Positions 23,932 through 33,121 of a stretch of 41,465 nt of DNA are shown here, in pieces. Position 1 is the first letter of the stretch. The number at the start of each line of letters is the position of its first letter. A model generated the notes under the pieces. The model was not told the DNA's origin and ran no database searches. It saw nothing but the letters and a program-made list of their open reading frames with translations. The translations under genes and the position numbers were made by a program. This DNA comes from CAYFWF01 sp964346815 (GTDB taxonomy: Bacteria > Acidobacteriota > Aminicenantia > Aminicenantales > Aminicenantaceae): NCBI GenBank assembly GCA_964346815.1, contig CAYFWF010000070.1:1-41465 (forward strand), written 5' to 3'.

Positions 23932-25602
23932 TTATTTCTTGGTGAATTGGATGCGGACACGGCCTGCATCGAGAGTGAAGCCAATGATTTTTTTGCCTTT
24001 GCCTCTTATGAACTCCACTCTCCCATAGCCCGATAGAAATTTATCCTTTCCAATGAGTTCGAAAGGCTCTCCGGGAGCGTTTCTGTGTTTATAAAGTAAT
24101 TTCCCTTCTTCCACAACCAGTATGTAAGTTGCCGGGAGCTCCTCGTTGTAATAGTAGCCTGAGTAGTCTTGGAGCTGTTCCGATGTCAGAGGAGAAATGG
24201 CAGGGATTTTTATAAGCGGGATCTCTCGCTCTCCCTCGATAGTCAGCTTGGCTTTTGTCGCTTCTCCTTCGGCCGGGAAAAACTCGATCAAGATTTCCAC
24301 AGGAGCATCCTTGGATGTGAACTTGGATTGAGAGATTGGAATCAGAGTGAACGAGACCCCCATAGCTTCAACAATGAGTGTGTCGTCTTTGAGCGAGATA
24401 TCCGCAATAAAAGATTCTTTTTCGTCGGCATATTTGCCGGCCTTGCTTTTCAATTCGTTCTGGGCAAGAGTCACAGGAGTTATCGACTCGGCTGGCTTTT
24501 CAGGAGCCTTTTCTTCTGTGAATTTCTCGGCCAGATAGATATCCGCAACCTGCCGGCACAGCTTGGAAGGATTTATGCTGGCCAGGTTGGCCAGGCAGAT
24601 GACAGAAAATTTTTCTTCGGGAAACCGAATCATATCAGCCCTGAATCCGACAAATGCTCCCCCATGGGCAACCAGTTTCAATCCTCTGTACAGGCCGACA
24701 TTGAGCCCGAACGCATATTCCAGTTTCTTACCGTTGTTCAACACTCCAGTCTGTTCCATCAAATCCATCAGTTCGTTGCCCAGTTTATTGTTGTAAAAGG
24801 CCTGGTCCCATAGATAGAGATCTTCGACTGTGGTGAATACGCCGCCGTCACCCACATGATTCAGTGTGGTGTTGAGGATCTTGAATCCGTTTTCGGATTC
24901 AACGTGGCCGTCGGCTCTCTTTTTGACAACCATGGTGTAATCTTCGTGAAAATGTGTGCTTTTCATGCCCAAAAGTTTGAAGATATGTTCCTGGGCAAAT
25001 GCGTCGAGGGATTTTCCACTCACACGCGAAACGATGACTCCCAATAAAAAATATCCAGAATTGGAATAGAGATGTTCATCGCCCGGAACGAAGTTCAACC
25101 CTTTTTGCCTTGCGATCATAGCTACAGAATCCTCAGGTGAGTAGAAATCATTTTCAGACTTCCCCGACAGATAGGCCAGTCCGAGATAGTCGCGGATACC
25201 GCTGGTGTGATGGATGAGGTGCCTGACAGTGATGGGTTTGTGGTAGACCGGAAGCTCCGGGATATATTTTCGGATATCGTCATCGAGCGATAGTTTTCCC
25301 TGAAGCGACAGAATGGCGATACAGGCTGCTGTGAACTGTTTGGAGGTGGAACCGATACGAAAGACAGTCTCCGGTGTGATGGGCACATTATGTTCCAGAT
25401 TGGCCATGCCGTAGCCCCGTTTGTAGATGATTTCCCCGTTGTGGATTATGGCCAAAGAAACCCCGGGTGATACCGTTGAATCCCACGTTTCAAAGAGTCT
25501 GTCGACCTTATCTGCCCTGTCATCGGCAGCCGCCGATAAACTTAACGTCAGTATGAGTATTAAAAGCCAAAAGGTTTTAGAAATTCGGTGCTTCTTTATC
25601 AT
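23932..25602 (-). CDS. Exported serine hydrolase, beta-lactamase class C / penicillin-binding fold
   Basis: The ATG at 25600-25602 is six bases after GGAGG; an ATG six bases earlier would overlap that site. The 556-residue protein has a signal peptide (FWLLILILTLSLSAAA). All three active-site elements are present: Ser-x-x-Lys in RIGSTSKQF (Ser85, Lys88), Tyr-x-Asn in HLYSNSGYF (Tyr179, Asn181) and the third element HGG in VAHGGAFVG. The C-terminal 170 residues form a separate beta-rich domain (LQDYSGYYYNEELPA), as in many esterases and D-aminopeptidase-like members. Such enzymes cleave D-Ala-type peptides or esters outside the cytoplasm. A second gene of the same family lies at 35413-37014, so the locus encodes two. 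No regulator or efflux gene suggests a resistance role. Confidence 0.93.
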   Translation of the reverse strand: MIKKHRISKTFWLLILILTLSLSAAADDRADKVDRLFETWDSTVSPGVSLAIIHNGEIIYKRGYGMANLEHNVPITPETVFRIGSTSKQFTAACIAILSLQGKLSLDDDIRKYIPELPVYHKPITVRHLIHHTSGIRDYLGLAYLSGKSENDFYSPEDSVAMIARQKGLNFVPGDEHLYSNSGYFLLGVIVSRVSGKSLDAFAQEHIFKLLGMKSTHFHEDYTMVVKKRADGHVESENGFKILNTTLNHVGDGGVFTTVEDLYLWDQAFYNNKLGNELMDLMEQTGVLNNGKKLEYAFGLNVGLYRGLKLVAHGGAFVGFRADMIRFPEEKFSVICLANLASINPSKLCRQVADIYLAEKFTEEKAPEKPAESITPVTLAQNELKSKAGKYADEKESFIADISLKDDTLIVEAMGVSFTLIPISQSKFTSKDAPVEILIEFFPAEGEATKAKLTIEGEREIPLIKIPAISPLTSEQLQDYSGYYYNEELPATYILVVEEGKLLYKHRNAPGEPFELIGKDKFLSGYGRVEFIRGKGKKIIGFTLDAGRVRIQFTKK

Positions 25603-25707
25603 ATTCATCCTCCCTGATTCGTGAGCCTTGAATTATCTGAAATGAGAATTATATCCTAAAATTTGGAACGACAAAACTAAAGATAATGATTCAAATGAGC
25701 TTTGTGT

Positions 25708-25737
25708 TTGACACTTATATCCATTCCTTGCTATCCT
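25708..25737 (+). promoter_or_regulatory. Sigma-70-type promoter, kinase module copy 1
   Basis: TTGACA (25708-25713) is an exact -35 box and TATCCT (25732-25737) a fair -10 box, with an 18-base spacer. The same boxes, spacing and much of the spacer (ATATCCATTCCTTG) recur at 29954-29983. A third version lies at 35235-35264. The leader GGGAAAATAAGG before the ATG is also conserved. Confidence 0.8.
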
Positions 25738-25772
25738 CTTCCTGATTAACCATGGGAAAATAAGGTACAGCA

Positions 25773-28700
25773 ATGGCAGTCAAATGTCCAAAGTGTCAGA
25801 CCGAAAATCCCTCCGACTCCAAATATTGCAGAGAATGCGCAACACCCCTCTCTTCACCCGGCCATGCTGAGGTTACCAAAACAATAGAAGCACCAAAAGA
25901 AGAATTGACCACTGGCTCTATTTTTGCCGGAAGGTATCAAATTATCGAGGAGCTGGGTAAAGGCGGCATGGGAAAGGTCTACAAAGTTCTTGATTAAGAG
26001 GTCAACGCTAAGATCGCTCTTAAACTCATCAAACCCGAAATCGCCTCCGACAATAAAACTATCGACCGGTTCCGAAACGAACTAAAGGTCGCCCGCGATA
26101 TCGCCCACAAGAATGTCTGCCGGATGTACGACCTGGGAAAAGAAGAGGGGGCATACTTTATCACCATGGAGTATGTGTCGGGTGAGGATTTAAAGAGTTT
26201 TATCCGGAGATCAGGAATTATATCTATCGGAAAGGCGATCACAGTTGCCAGCCAGGTCTGTGAGGGTTTATCCGAAGCCCACAGGCTAGGGGTAGTTCAT
26301 CGAGACCTCAAGCCTCAGAATATTATGATAGATAAGGAGGGAAATGCCCGAATCATGGACTTCGGGATAGCCCGATCATTAAGGGCAAAGGGTATCAAAG
26401 GATCAGGAATGATGATCGGCACGCCGGAGTACATGTCACCCGAGCAAGTAGATGGCAAAGAGGCCGACCAAAGGGTGGACATCTATTCCCTTGGAGTTAT
26501 CCTGTATGAGATGGTCACAGGCCAAGTTCCTTTTGAAGGAGATACACCCTTCTCGATAGGGGTTAAACAGAAAAGCGAGATTCCTCGTCCTCCCAAAGAG
26601 ATCAACGACCAGATTCCTGATGACCTCAGCCGAGTGATCCTCAAATGCATGGAAAAGGATAAAGAGAAGAGGTTCCAGAATGTTGGGGAACTGCATTCCG
26701 AATTGCTGAGTCTTGGGAAAGGCCTGCCAACCACTGAAAGGATCGTCCCTGAGAGAAAGCCCCTGACATCGAGGGAGATAACAGTCCAATTTAACCTGAA
26801 GAAGCTGTTTGTTCCGACCTTGATAGGTGCTGTTGTCTTTACAGCGGCAATCGTTATCTGGCAGCTTCTTCTGCAAAAAGAAGCTCTATCTGTTCCCGAA
26901 GGCAAGCCTTCTATGGCTGTCATGTATTTTGAGAACAATACCGGAGATGAGAATCTGGATCACTGGAGAAAAATGATTCCTGGTTTGGTCATCGCTGACC
27001 TGACACAGTCAAAATATATCGAGGTGTTGAGTTGGGAGAAGCTGTATAAAATTCTAAGCGATCTCGGTCAGGAGGATGCAAAAAGTTATTCTTCAGACAT
27101 CTTGAAGCAAGTCGCAGCCAAAGGAAGAGTTAACCACATAATGTTCGGGAACTTTGCCAAGGCCGGAGATTTGATAAGAATTAATGTGACCCTTCAGGAT
27201 GCCCGTACAGAGAAAATAGTTGGTTCTGAAGGGGTGGAAGGGAAGGGAGAGAAAAGCATATTCTCGATGATTGACGGGTTAACGAGGAAAGTCAAAAAGA
27301 ATTTGAAGCTGTCGGCAGAAGAAATTGCAGACGACATCGATAGAGAGGTGGGAAAAATCACGACCAGCTCTCCTGAAGCCTTCAGATATTACACTGAGGG
27401 GAGAAACTATCATCATAGCGGAGCGGGCCGTGAAAGTATCCAAGCTATGGAAAAAGCAATTGCTATCGATCCTGAGTTTGCTATGGCCTACAGATCCATG
27501 GCCATGACTTACAGCAATTTGGGTTATGATTCTCAAAGGAAGAAGTACCTCAAGAAGGCATTTGAATTGGCAGATCGACTTCCCGATAGAGAGAAATATC
27601 TCATCCAGGGCGAATTCTACAGGGAGTCGGAAAAGACATATGATAAGGCCTTAGAAGCATACAGAAAACTGCTGGAGCTTTATCCAACGGCCAGTATTGG
27701 AAACACTAACCTTGGCATATTGTACATTAATCTAGAAGATTGGGATAAAGCCATAGAACGTTTCGAAGTCCAAATCCAGAATCAAGATGATAGCTTTTTC
27801 CCTTATTTTAATATGCAATATGCCTGTGCGGCAAAAGGATTGTATGATAAGGCACAAGAAATTCTAGAGTATTATCTCGATAATTTTTCAGACGATCCAA
27901 TGATCCGCTGGGCATTAGCTCAGAATTATATCTGTCAGAGGAAATATGATCTTGCTCATATCGAGCTGGATAAGGCCATGGCTCTTTTCCCATTTTGGTA
28001 TTTTGTTCCTACGAAAGGTGATCTTTACCTTTATACAGGAGATTTGGATAAAGCGGAAAATGAGTACCAGAAACTCTTGAAAGAAACCGAATCATCAGCT
28101 CTGCAAATGGGTATAGAGCGTTTGGCTGCGTTATACATTCTGCAGGAAAAGTTTAAAAAAGCAAAAGATCAATTCAAACAAGCTATTGAACATGCAGAAG
28201 ATATCGGCGAAAATTTATGGAAATCTTTCGACCATTTTCTTTTAGCATCAACAAACTCAAAAGCTGGAGATCCTGAAAATGCATTGGAGGAGCTAGAAAA
28301 CGTTTGGCAAATAGCCATCGAGGAGGAATTGCTTCATGATCAAAGAATGGCATTATTTGGAAAAACACTTGTTTACATTGAAAAGAAAAGGCTGGATGAT
28401 GCTCAAAGGACAGCGAAAGAGCTCGAGAATTTGATCCGAAAAGGAATGAACCGGAAACTCTTAAGGTATTATTACCTGGCGGAAGGAAAGATAGAGCTTG
28501 AGAGGAAGAATTATTCCAGGGCTATCGAGGAATTTGAGAACGCATTGTCATTATTGCCGTTCCAATACGAGGCCGTTTATGGTTATGGCGAAGATCATGC
28601 AATTTTCCTTGATTCCTTGGCACAAGCATATTACAGGGGAGGGAATTTGGAATCAGCTCTCAGAGAGTATGAAAAAATAACAAAACTTACGACTGGAAGA

Positions 28701-28886
28701 TTGTGGGATGGAGATATCTACGCAAAATCCTTCTACATGTTCGGAAAGATTTATGAGGAGCAGGGTGAGACTGCTGAAGCTGTAGAGGGCTATGAGAAAT
28801 TCCTCGACCTCTGGAAGAACGCCGATCCCGGCATCCCTGAAGTCAATGACGCCCGTACAAGATTAGCTAAACTGAAGAGTCAATAA
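25773..28886 (+). pseudogene. Zinc-ribbon Ser/Thr kinase with TolB-like and TPR domains, split by an in-frame TAA
   Basis: The frame encodes a Cys-x-x-Cys pair zinc ribbon (KCPKC, YCREC), a Hanks-type kinase, a membrane helix near residue 350 (VPTLIGAVVFTAAIVIWQLL), a TolB-like domain (SMAVMYFENNTGDENL) and about ten TPR units. The TAA at 25995-25997 (codon 75) falls right after the glycine loop GKGGMGKVYK. Beyond it the frame is open for 962 codons with every kinase element intact: Lys84 (ALKLIK), HRDLKPQN, DFGIA. Reinitiation at ATG 26124 would miss the ATP loop. So kinase activity is lost unless the stop is read through or is an error. The intact relative at 30019-32793 has Ile75 there. 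The lack of other damage suggests a very recent change. Downstream, a convergent DUF4412 gene ends 32 bases away. Confidence 0.85.
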
Positions 28887-28918
28887 TCATATGATCGGAT
28901 TCCTTTGTTGGCACTGGA

Positions 28919-29680
28919 TCATTCCTTTTTATATCCTTGAGGCACTTCGTATGTTCCCGCAGGGGCTGATTTTTCCGAAACCTCGAGAAGCTCCTGGGTG
29001 GATTTAACATCTGTCCCCATTACGGATGTGGTGGCTGTGGAAAGCACAGTCAACCCTTTTATTTTTTTCATTTCCTCGAGCATCTTTTCCAACCCAGGAG
29101 TCTTGGGCATCATAGATAATCCGAGAGTCATGTACAGTTCGTAATCGATTTTGATGTCCTCAGTGGCCCATATTTCCGAAGTGGATTTTGTTCCCATCAT
29201 TTCCATGGTCATGATGTATTTTTTGCAGTTCCAGTTCTTGATTTTTTGTGTTTCCCCTGTCTCTTTTACAGTGACCTTGGGCTTCATCATCGAGGCGAAT
29301 CCCTCCATCATTTTCTGTGCCTGGGCTTTTTCTTCGTCTGAAAGGTCAGCGCCAGATACGGCAGCCGTCAGGATGTCGCTGGTTTCATTGAAGGGCATTT
29401 CCCCGTATTTCATTTCAGCATGGTTGATCGTGTAAATCATTTTCTTATCCAGCCTGACGATGATCGAGGTGTCCTCGCCCTGGTCGAGCCGGGCCCTATC
29501 TTTGCCCATCCAGGTCACAAACATCTGGTCACTGGCTGGCTGGGTCTGCCCCATGACTTTCATTTCGTCGGTGTGATTTTTCTGCTTGATGTACACATCC
29601 GCCTGCACAGCAAGAGGCAGGACAAGACATGTCAAAACAAATAATAATCCAAATACCCTCAAATACCTTCTTGAATGCAT
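28919..29680 (-). CDS. Exported DUF4412-domain protein
   Basis: The ATG at 29678-29680 has AGGAG upstream and gives MHSRRYLRVFGLLFVLTCLV, a clear signal peptide ending VQA. A longer TTG frame was not used. The 253-residue product then shows the DUF4412 pattern: DVYIKQKNHTDEM, MGKDRARLDQGEDTSIIVRL, KNWNCKKYIMTMEMMGTKS and SEIWATEDIKIDYELY. The domain resembles LolA-like or YceI-like lipid-binding sheets, but no activity is established. It converges on the broken kinase gene and lies 338 bp from the intact kinase start, on the opposite strand. Similar proteins occur widely in the same phyla as the other genes here. Confidence 0.82.
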   Translation of the reverse strand: MHSRRYLRVFGLLFVLTCLVLPLAVQADVYIKQKNHTDEMKVMGQTQPASDQMFVTWMGKDRARLDQGEDTSIIVRLDKKMIYTINHAEMKYGEMPFNETSDILTAAVSGADLSDEEKAQAQKMMEGFASMMKPKVTVKETGETQKIKNWNCKKYIMTMEMMGTKSTSEIWATEDIKIDYELYMTLGLSMMPKTPGLEKMLEEMKKIKGLTVLSTATTSVMGTDVKSTQELLEVSEKSAPAGTYEVPQGYKKE

Positions 29681-29882
29681 TCGATTTTTCTCCTTTTTGT
29701 TCAAAATTGTTAATCCTGTTGATGGTGACAGGAATTCCTCAAATTTTCCTCGATTTTAGACTGCTAACAATGTACAGTGAGTATATCACACTCCAAACAG
29801 TCCGTTCAACAGCAAGACAAGGAGGATGTTTACGAAATTGCCGATAGAACCTGCAATGCACACATTTCAGTGTTATATTGAG

Positions 29883-29904
29883 ATGGCTGCGCTTCGCTCG
29901 CCAT
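29883..29904. repeat. G+C-rich hairpin repeat
   Basis: ATGGC...GCCAT closes an inner GCG/CGC stem with a CTT loop. The type (ATGGCTGCGCTTCGCTCGCC followed by ATGAC) resembles the short hairpin repeats with a CTTCGCTCG core that recur between genes in several phyla. It is far richer in G+C than its AT-rich surroundings. Only one copy is in the window. The rest of 29681-30018 holds the kinase promoter at its right end and no gene. Confidence 0.5.
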
Positions 29905-29953
29905 GACATTTTCTGTAGGTGATTCTGGGGAGTGTCATAAAGGGGCTTTCTGT

Positions 29954-29983
29954 TTGACACTCATATCCATTCCTTGATATCCT
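29954..29983 (+). promoter_or_regulatory. Sigma-70-type promoter, kinase module copy 2
   Basis: TTGACA at 29954-29959 and TATCCT at 29978-29983 have an 18-base spacer identical in most positions to copy 1. The untranslated leader again carries GGGAAAATAAG, before ATG 30019. Conservation of the non-coding part between paralogues that differ at many silent sites suggests that the leader itself is under selection. Confidence 0.82.
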
Positions 29984-30018
29984 TTTGCTGACCACACATG
30001 GGAAAATAAGAGACAGCG

Positions 30019-32793
30019 ATGTCAGTTAAATGCCCTAAATGTCAATTCGATAATTCCTCCGATTCGAAGTTCTGCAAGGAATGTGGAACTCAACTTCCTT
30101 CCCTTGATGAAGCCGCTGTCACAGAAACCATTGAGGTACCGAAGGAGGAACTCACTACAGGTTCTACGTTCGCAGGCCGCTACCAGATCATCGAGGAGCT
30201 GGGCAAAGGCGGCATGGGAAGAGTCTATAAAGCCAACGATATTGATATCAAAGAAAAAGTTGCCATCAAGCTCATTAAACCAGAGATTTCCTCTGATAAT
30301 AAGACCATAGAACGATTTCAGAACGAGTTGAAATTCGCTCGCAAGATCAGGCACAAGAATGTCTGCCAGATGTATGACCTCAATAGAGAAAAAGGCATCT
30401 ATTACATCACGATGGAGTATGTGGAGGGTGAGAACTTAAAGAACATGATCAGAATGAGCGGGCAATTGGGCAAAGGAACAGCGATCTCTGTAGCCAGGCA
30501 AGTTTGTGCTGGATTGGCTGAAGCTCACAAACTTGGAGTTATTCATCGGGACTTGAAACCCAGCAATATTATGATTGACAGGGAAGGCAATGTGAGAATA
30601 ATGGACTTTGGCATTGCCAGATCCCTAAAAGCAAAAGGAATAACAGATGCAGGAGTCATGATTGGGACACCCGAATACATGAGCCCAGAACAGGTAGAGG
30701 GAAAGGATGTCGATCAGCGCTCAGACATCTATTCGTTGGGTGTCATCCTGTATGAGATGGTTACAGGGAGAGTTCCCTTTGAGGGGGATACTGCACTTAG
30801 CATAGCGATGAAGCATAAGAGCGAGGCCCCCAAAAACCCAAAAGAATACAATGCGCAGATTCCTGATGATTTGAGCCATTTAATATTGAGGTGTCTGGGA
30901 AAAGCCAAGGATAGCAGATTCCAGAGCGCAGAGGAGATGAAACGAGAGCTTGAAGATATTGAAAAGGGCATTCCCACTAAGGATAGAGGAATCCCAAGAA
31001 GAAAGCCTCTCACGTCGAAGGAGATTACCGTAACTTTTGGATTGAAGAAACTTCTGGTGCCTGCTTCTCTTTTCATTGGCATTTTGATCATAGGAGTAGC
31101 TGTTTGGCAGCTCTTGATTCATAAAGAAACTCCTACTGCGCTGGAGAAAACGAGGCTGGCAGTCCTCCCTTTTGAGAATTTAGGTAACCCTGAGGATGAA
31201 TATTTTGCTGATGGAATTATGGATGAAATCATTGTGCGCATGACGAACATTACTGATTTGAGTGTTATAGCACGCAATAGTGCCATTCAGTATAAAAATA
31301 CAAAAAAATCAATCACAGAAATTGGCAATGAATTGGGTGTTGATTATATTTTATCAGGAACCGTCCGCTGGCAGAAATCGGTCAACGAACCAGGACGAGT
31401 CCGGGTATCACCTTCACTGATTAAAGTTGCTGACTCAACACAAAAATGGGCGGATGTTTATGATAAATCGTTCATTGAGGTATTTCAGGTTCAATCCGAC
31501 ATTTCCAAGCAAGTGGTGGAAGCCCTCGGCATTGCTCTAATTGAGCCTGAAATGCAGGCTCTTGAAGCAAGACCTACTCAAAACATGGAAGCCTATGATT
31601 ATTATCTTCGGGGAATGGATTATTTCTACAGAGGAAGAGATGAGGAAACAGAAACTCGCCTTGCTATCGAGATGTTCGGAAAGGCAGTCGATCTCGATCC
31701 GAATTTCCTTAAAGCTTATGCACAGCTTGCCAGAGCGCAGGCCGATTATTACTGGTTTCATTTTGACCGAAGTGAGGAGCGTATCCTAATGGCAAAACAG
31801 GCAGCAGACAAAGCTTCCCAAATAAGTCCTGACTCAGCAGAAGTCCACATAGCTTGGGGATATTATTTCTATCATGGCAAGTTAGACTATGTTCAAGCAC
31901 TAAAGCATTTTAATACTGCGCTCAAGAAGCAGCCAAAGAATCCTATGATTTTAGAGGGGATAGGTTATGTCAGAAGAAGGCAGGGAGAATTAGCTGAAGC
32001 TGTTAGATATATCACTGCAGCTTCGGAGATCGATCCCCGCTCTTCACAGATTGCTTTTAACCTTGCAGAGACCTATGCCTTGATGCGCAATTATCTCGAC
32101 GCAGAAAAATGGTATGACCGTGCCCTTTACTTGAATCATGATTACCCACGTGCACACTCTTGGAAAGCACGGATGTTCATTAACCAGGGAGACACAAAAA
32201 AGGCACGACAGGTATTGCAAGAGGCTTCAAAGGCTTTGGGCGAACTCGATCACCATCTCATGGTTTATCACTTGGTATTAGTCGATATTTTTGACAGAAA
32301 ATACGATGAAGCCCTCCAACGTCTTTCGTCTTTATCCTCGGAAGCATTTTCCGACCAGTTCTATTTTGTCCCTAAGGATAATCTGTTTGGCCACATCTAC
32401 AGCCTCATGAATAACGATCAAATGGCAAAGAAGCATTATGAATCTGCTATAAGATTACTGGAAGAAAAGATCAGAGAAGATTCTGAGGATTCCCGCTACT
32501 ACAGCGCGCTGGGTATCGCTTATGCCGGTTTAGATAAAAAGGAAGAGGCTGTTCAAGCAGCTCAGAAAGCCACAGAAATTCTTCCGATTTCTAATGAGGC
32601 TTATAGAGGCACATTTAGAGCTAAAGACCTTGCCCAGGCTTACACGATAGTTGGAGAATTCGACAAAGCCTTAGACATGATTGAGAGATTACTTTCTATC
32701 CCAGGGGAGATGTCTGTCCCCCTTCTCCGAACGGATCCTGCCTGGATTCCTCTGCACTCCCATCCTCGCTTCCAAAAGCTTATTAAAATGTGA
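30019..32793 (+). CDS. Zinc-ribbon Ser/Thr protein kinase with TolB-like and TPR domains
   Basis: This is the intact 924-residue relative of the broken gene at 25773. The zinc ribbon uses Cys5, Cys8, Cys19 and Cys22. The kinase (about 55-315) has the glycine loop GKGGMG at 62-67, Lys84 (VAIK), catalytic Asp178 (HRDLK) and Asp196 (DFG), so it should be active. A membrane helix lies at about 345-366 (LVPASLFIGILIIGVAVWQL). The part beyond is presumably outside the cytoplasm: a TolB-like domain (RLAVLPFENLGNPEDEYFAD, VDYILSGTVRW) and TPR units from about 520 to the end (AIEMFGKAVDLDPNFLKAYA). The likely role is a transmembrane receptor kinase sensing through TolB/TPR. Substrates are unknown. Its C-terminus differs from the tail seen in remnants R1-R4. 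Confidence 0.94.
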   Translation: MSVKCPKCQFDNSSDSKFCKECGTQLPSLDEAAVTETIEVPKEELTTGSTFAGRYQIIEELGKGGMGRVYKANDIDIKEKVAIKLIKPEISSDNKTIERFQNELKFARKIRHKNVCQMYDLNREKGIYYITMEYVEGENLKNMIRMSGQLGKGTAISVARQVCAGLAEAHKLGVIHRDLKPSNIMIDREGNVRIMDFGIARSLKAKGITDAGVMIGTPEYMSPEQVEGKDVDQRSDIYSLGVILYEMVTGRVPFEGDTALSIAMKHKSEAPKNPKEYNAQIPDDLSHLILRCLGKAKDSRFQSAEEMKRELEDIEKGIPTKDRGIPRRKPLTSKEITVTFGLKKLLVPASLFIGILIIGVAVWQLLIHKETPTALEKTRLAVLPFENLGNPEDEYFADGIMDEIIVRMTNITDLSVIARNSAIQYKNTKKSITEIGNELGVDYILSGTVRWQKSVNEPGRVRVSPSLIKVADSTQKWADVYDKSFIEVFQVQSDISKQVVEALGIALIEPEMQALEARPTQNMEAYDYYLRGMDYFYRGRDEETETRLAIEMFGKAVDLDPNFLKAYAQLARAQADYYWFHFDRSEERILMAKQAADKASQISPDSAEVHIAWGYYFYHGKLDYVQALKHFNTALKKQPKNPMILEGIGYVRRRQGELAEAVRYITAASEIDPRSSQIAFNLAETYALMRNYLDAEKWYDRALYLNHDYPRAHSWKARMFINQGDTKKARQVLQEASKALGELDHHLMVYHLVLVDIFDRKYDEALQRLSSLSSEAFSDQFYFVPKDNLFGHIYSLMNNDQMAKKHYESAIRLLEEKIREDSEDSRYYSALGIAYAGLDKKEEAVQAAQKATEILPISNEAYRGTFRAKDLAQAYTIVGEFDKALDMIERLLSIPGEMSVPLLRTDPAWIPLHSHPRFQKLIKM

Positions 32794-33121
32794 AAATCTA
32801 AATACCTATAACACTCCTTCACCACATACTTCTACCCTGAATTTTTCTTTATTATGTTTCATCGCTATTTTTTATGGATTAAAGGAGATAGGGAATTTTC
32901 TTATTTTTTCTGCCACCCAGAGCCAAAACAAATTCGAAACTGCTATCTGCTGACATCTCTTTTTAAGCTCAGCACAGCATGGCAGACGAAGAGACGGAGG
33001 AAGCATTTCCGGTTGACTGGACTTGTTTTTTGTATTTATGATTAAATACAAATTCATTTTAAGGGTGGAGATTTGATGAAACCTGGATGTGTTTTCATTT
33101 TAAAAAAAGGAGGCAAACCAA
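32794..33121. other. Intergenic sequence with a coupled micro-ORF
   Basis: No terminator or promoter is convincing here. A 63-codon frame (32854-33045) shows no motif and no ribosome-binding site. Close to the next gene, ATG 33076, behind GGTGGAG, opens a 17-codon frame (MKPGCVFILKKGGKPNA). Its TAA (33127-33129) overlaps the first codons of the peptidase gene and its body contains that gene's AGGAGG. Confidence 0.45.

Noticed and set aside
24169..24813. A 214-codon plus-strand frame
   Set aside because: It is antisense to the serine hydrolase with intact catalytic motifs; composition is that of a shadow frame.
32854..33045. A 63-codon gene between kinase and S9 peptidase
   Set aside because: There is no ribosome-binding site, no motif and no signal; its composition matches intergenic DNA.
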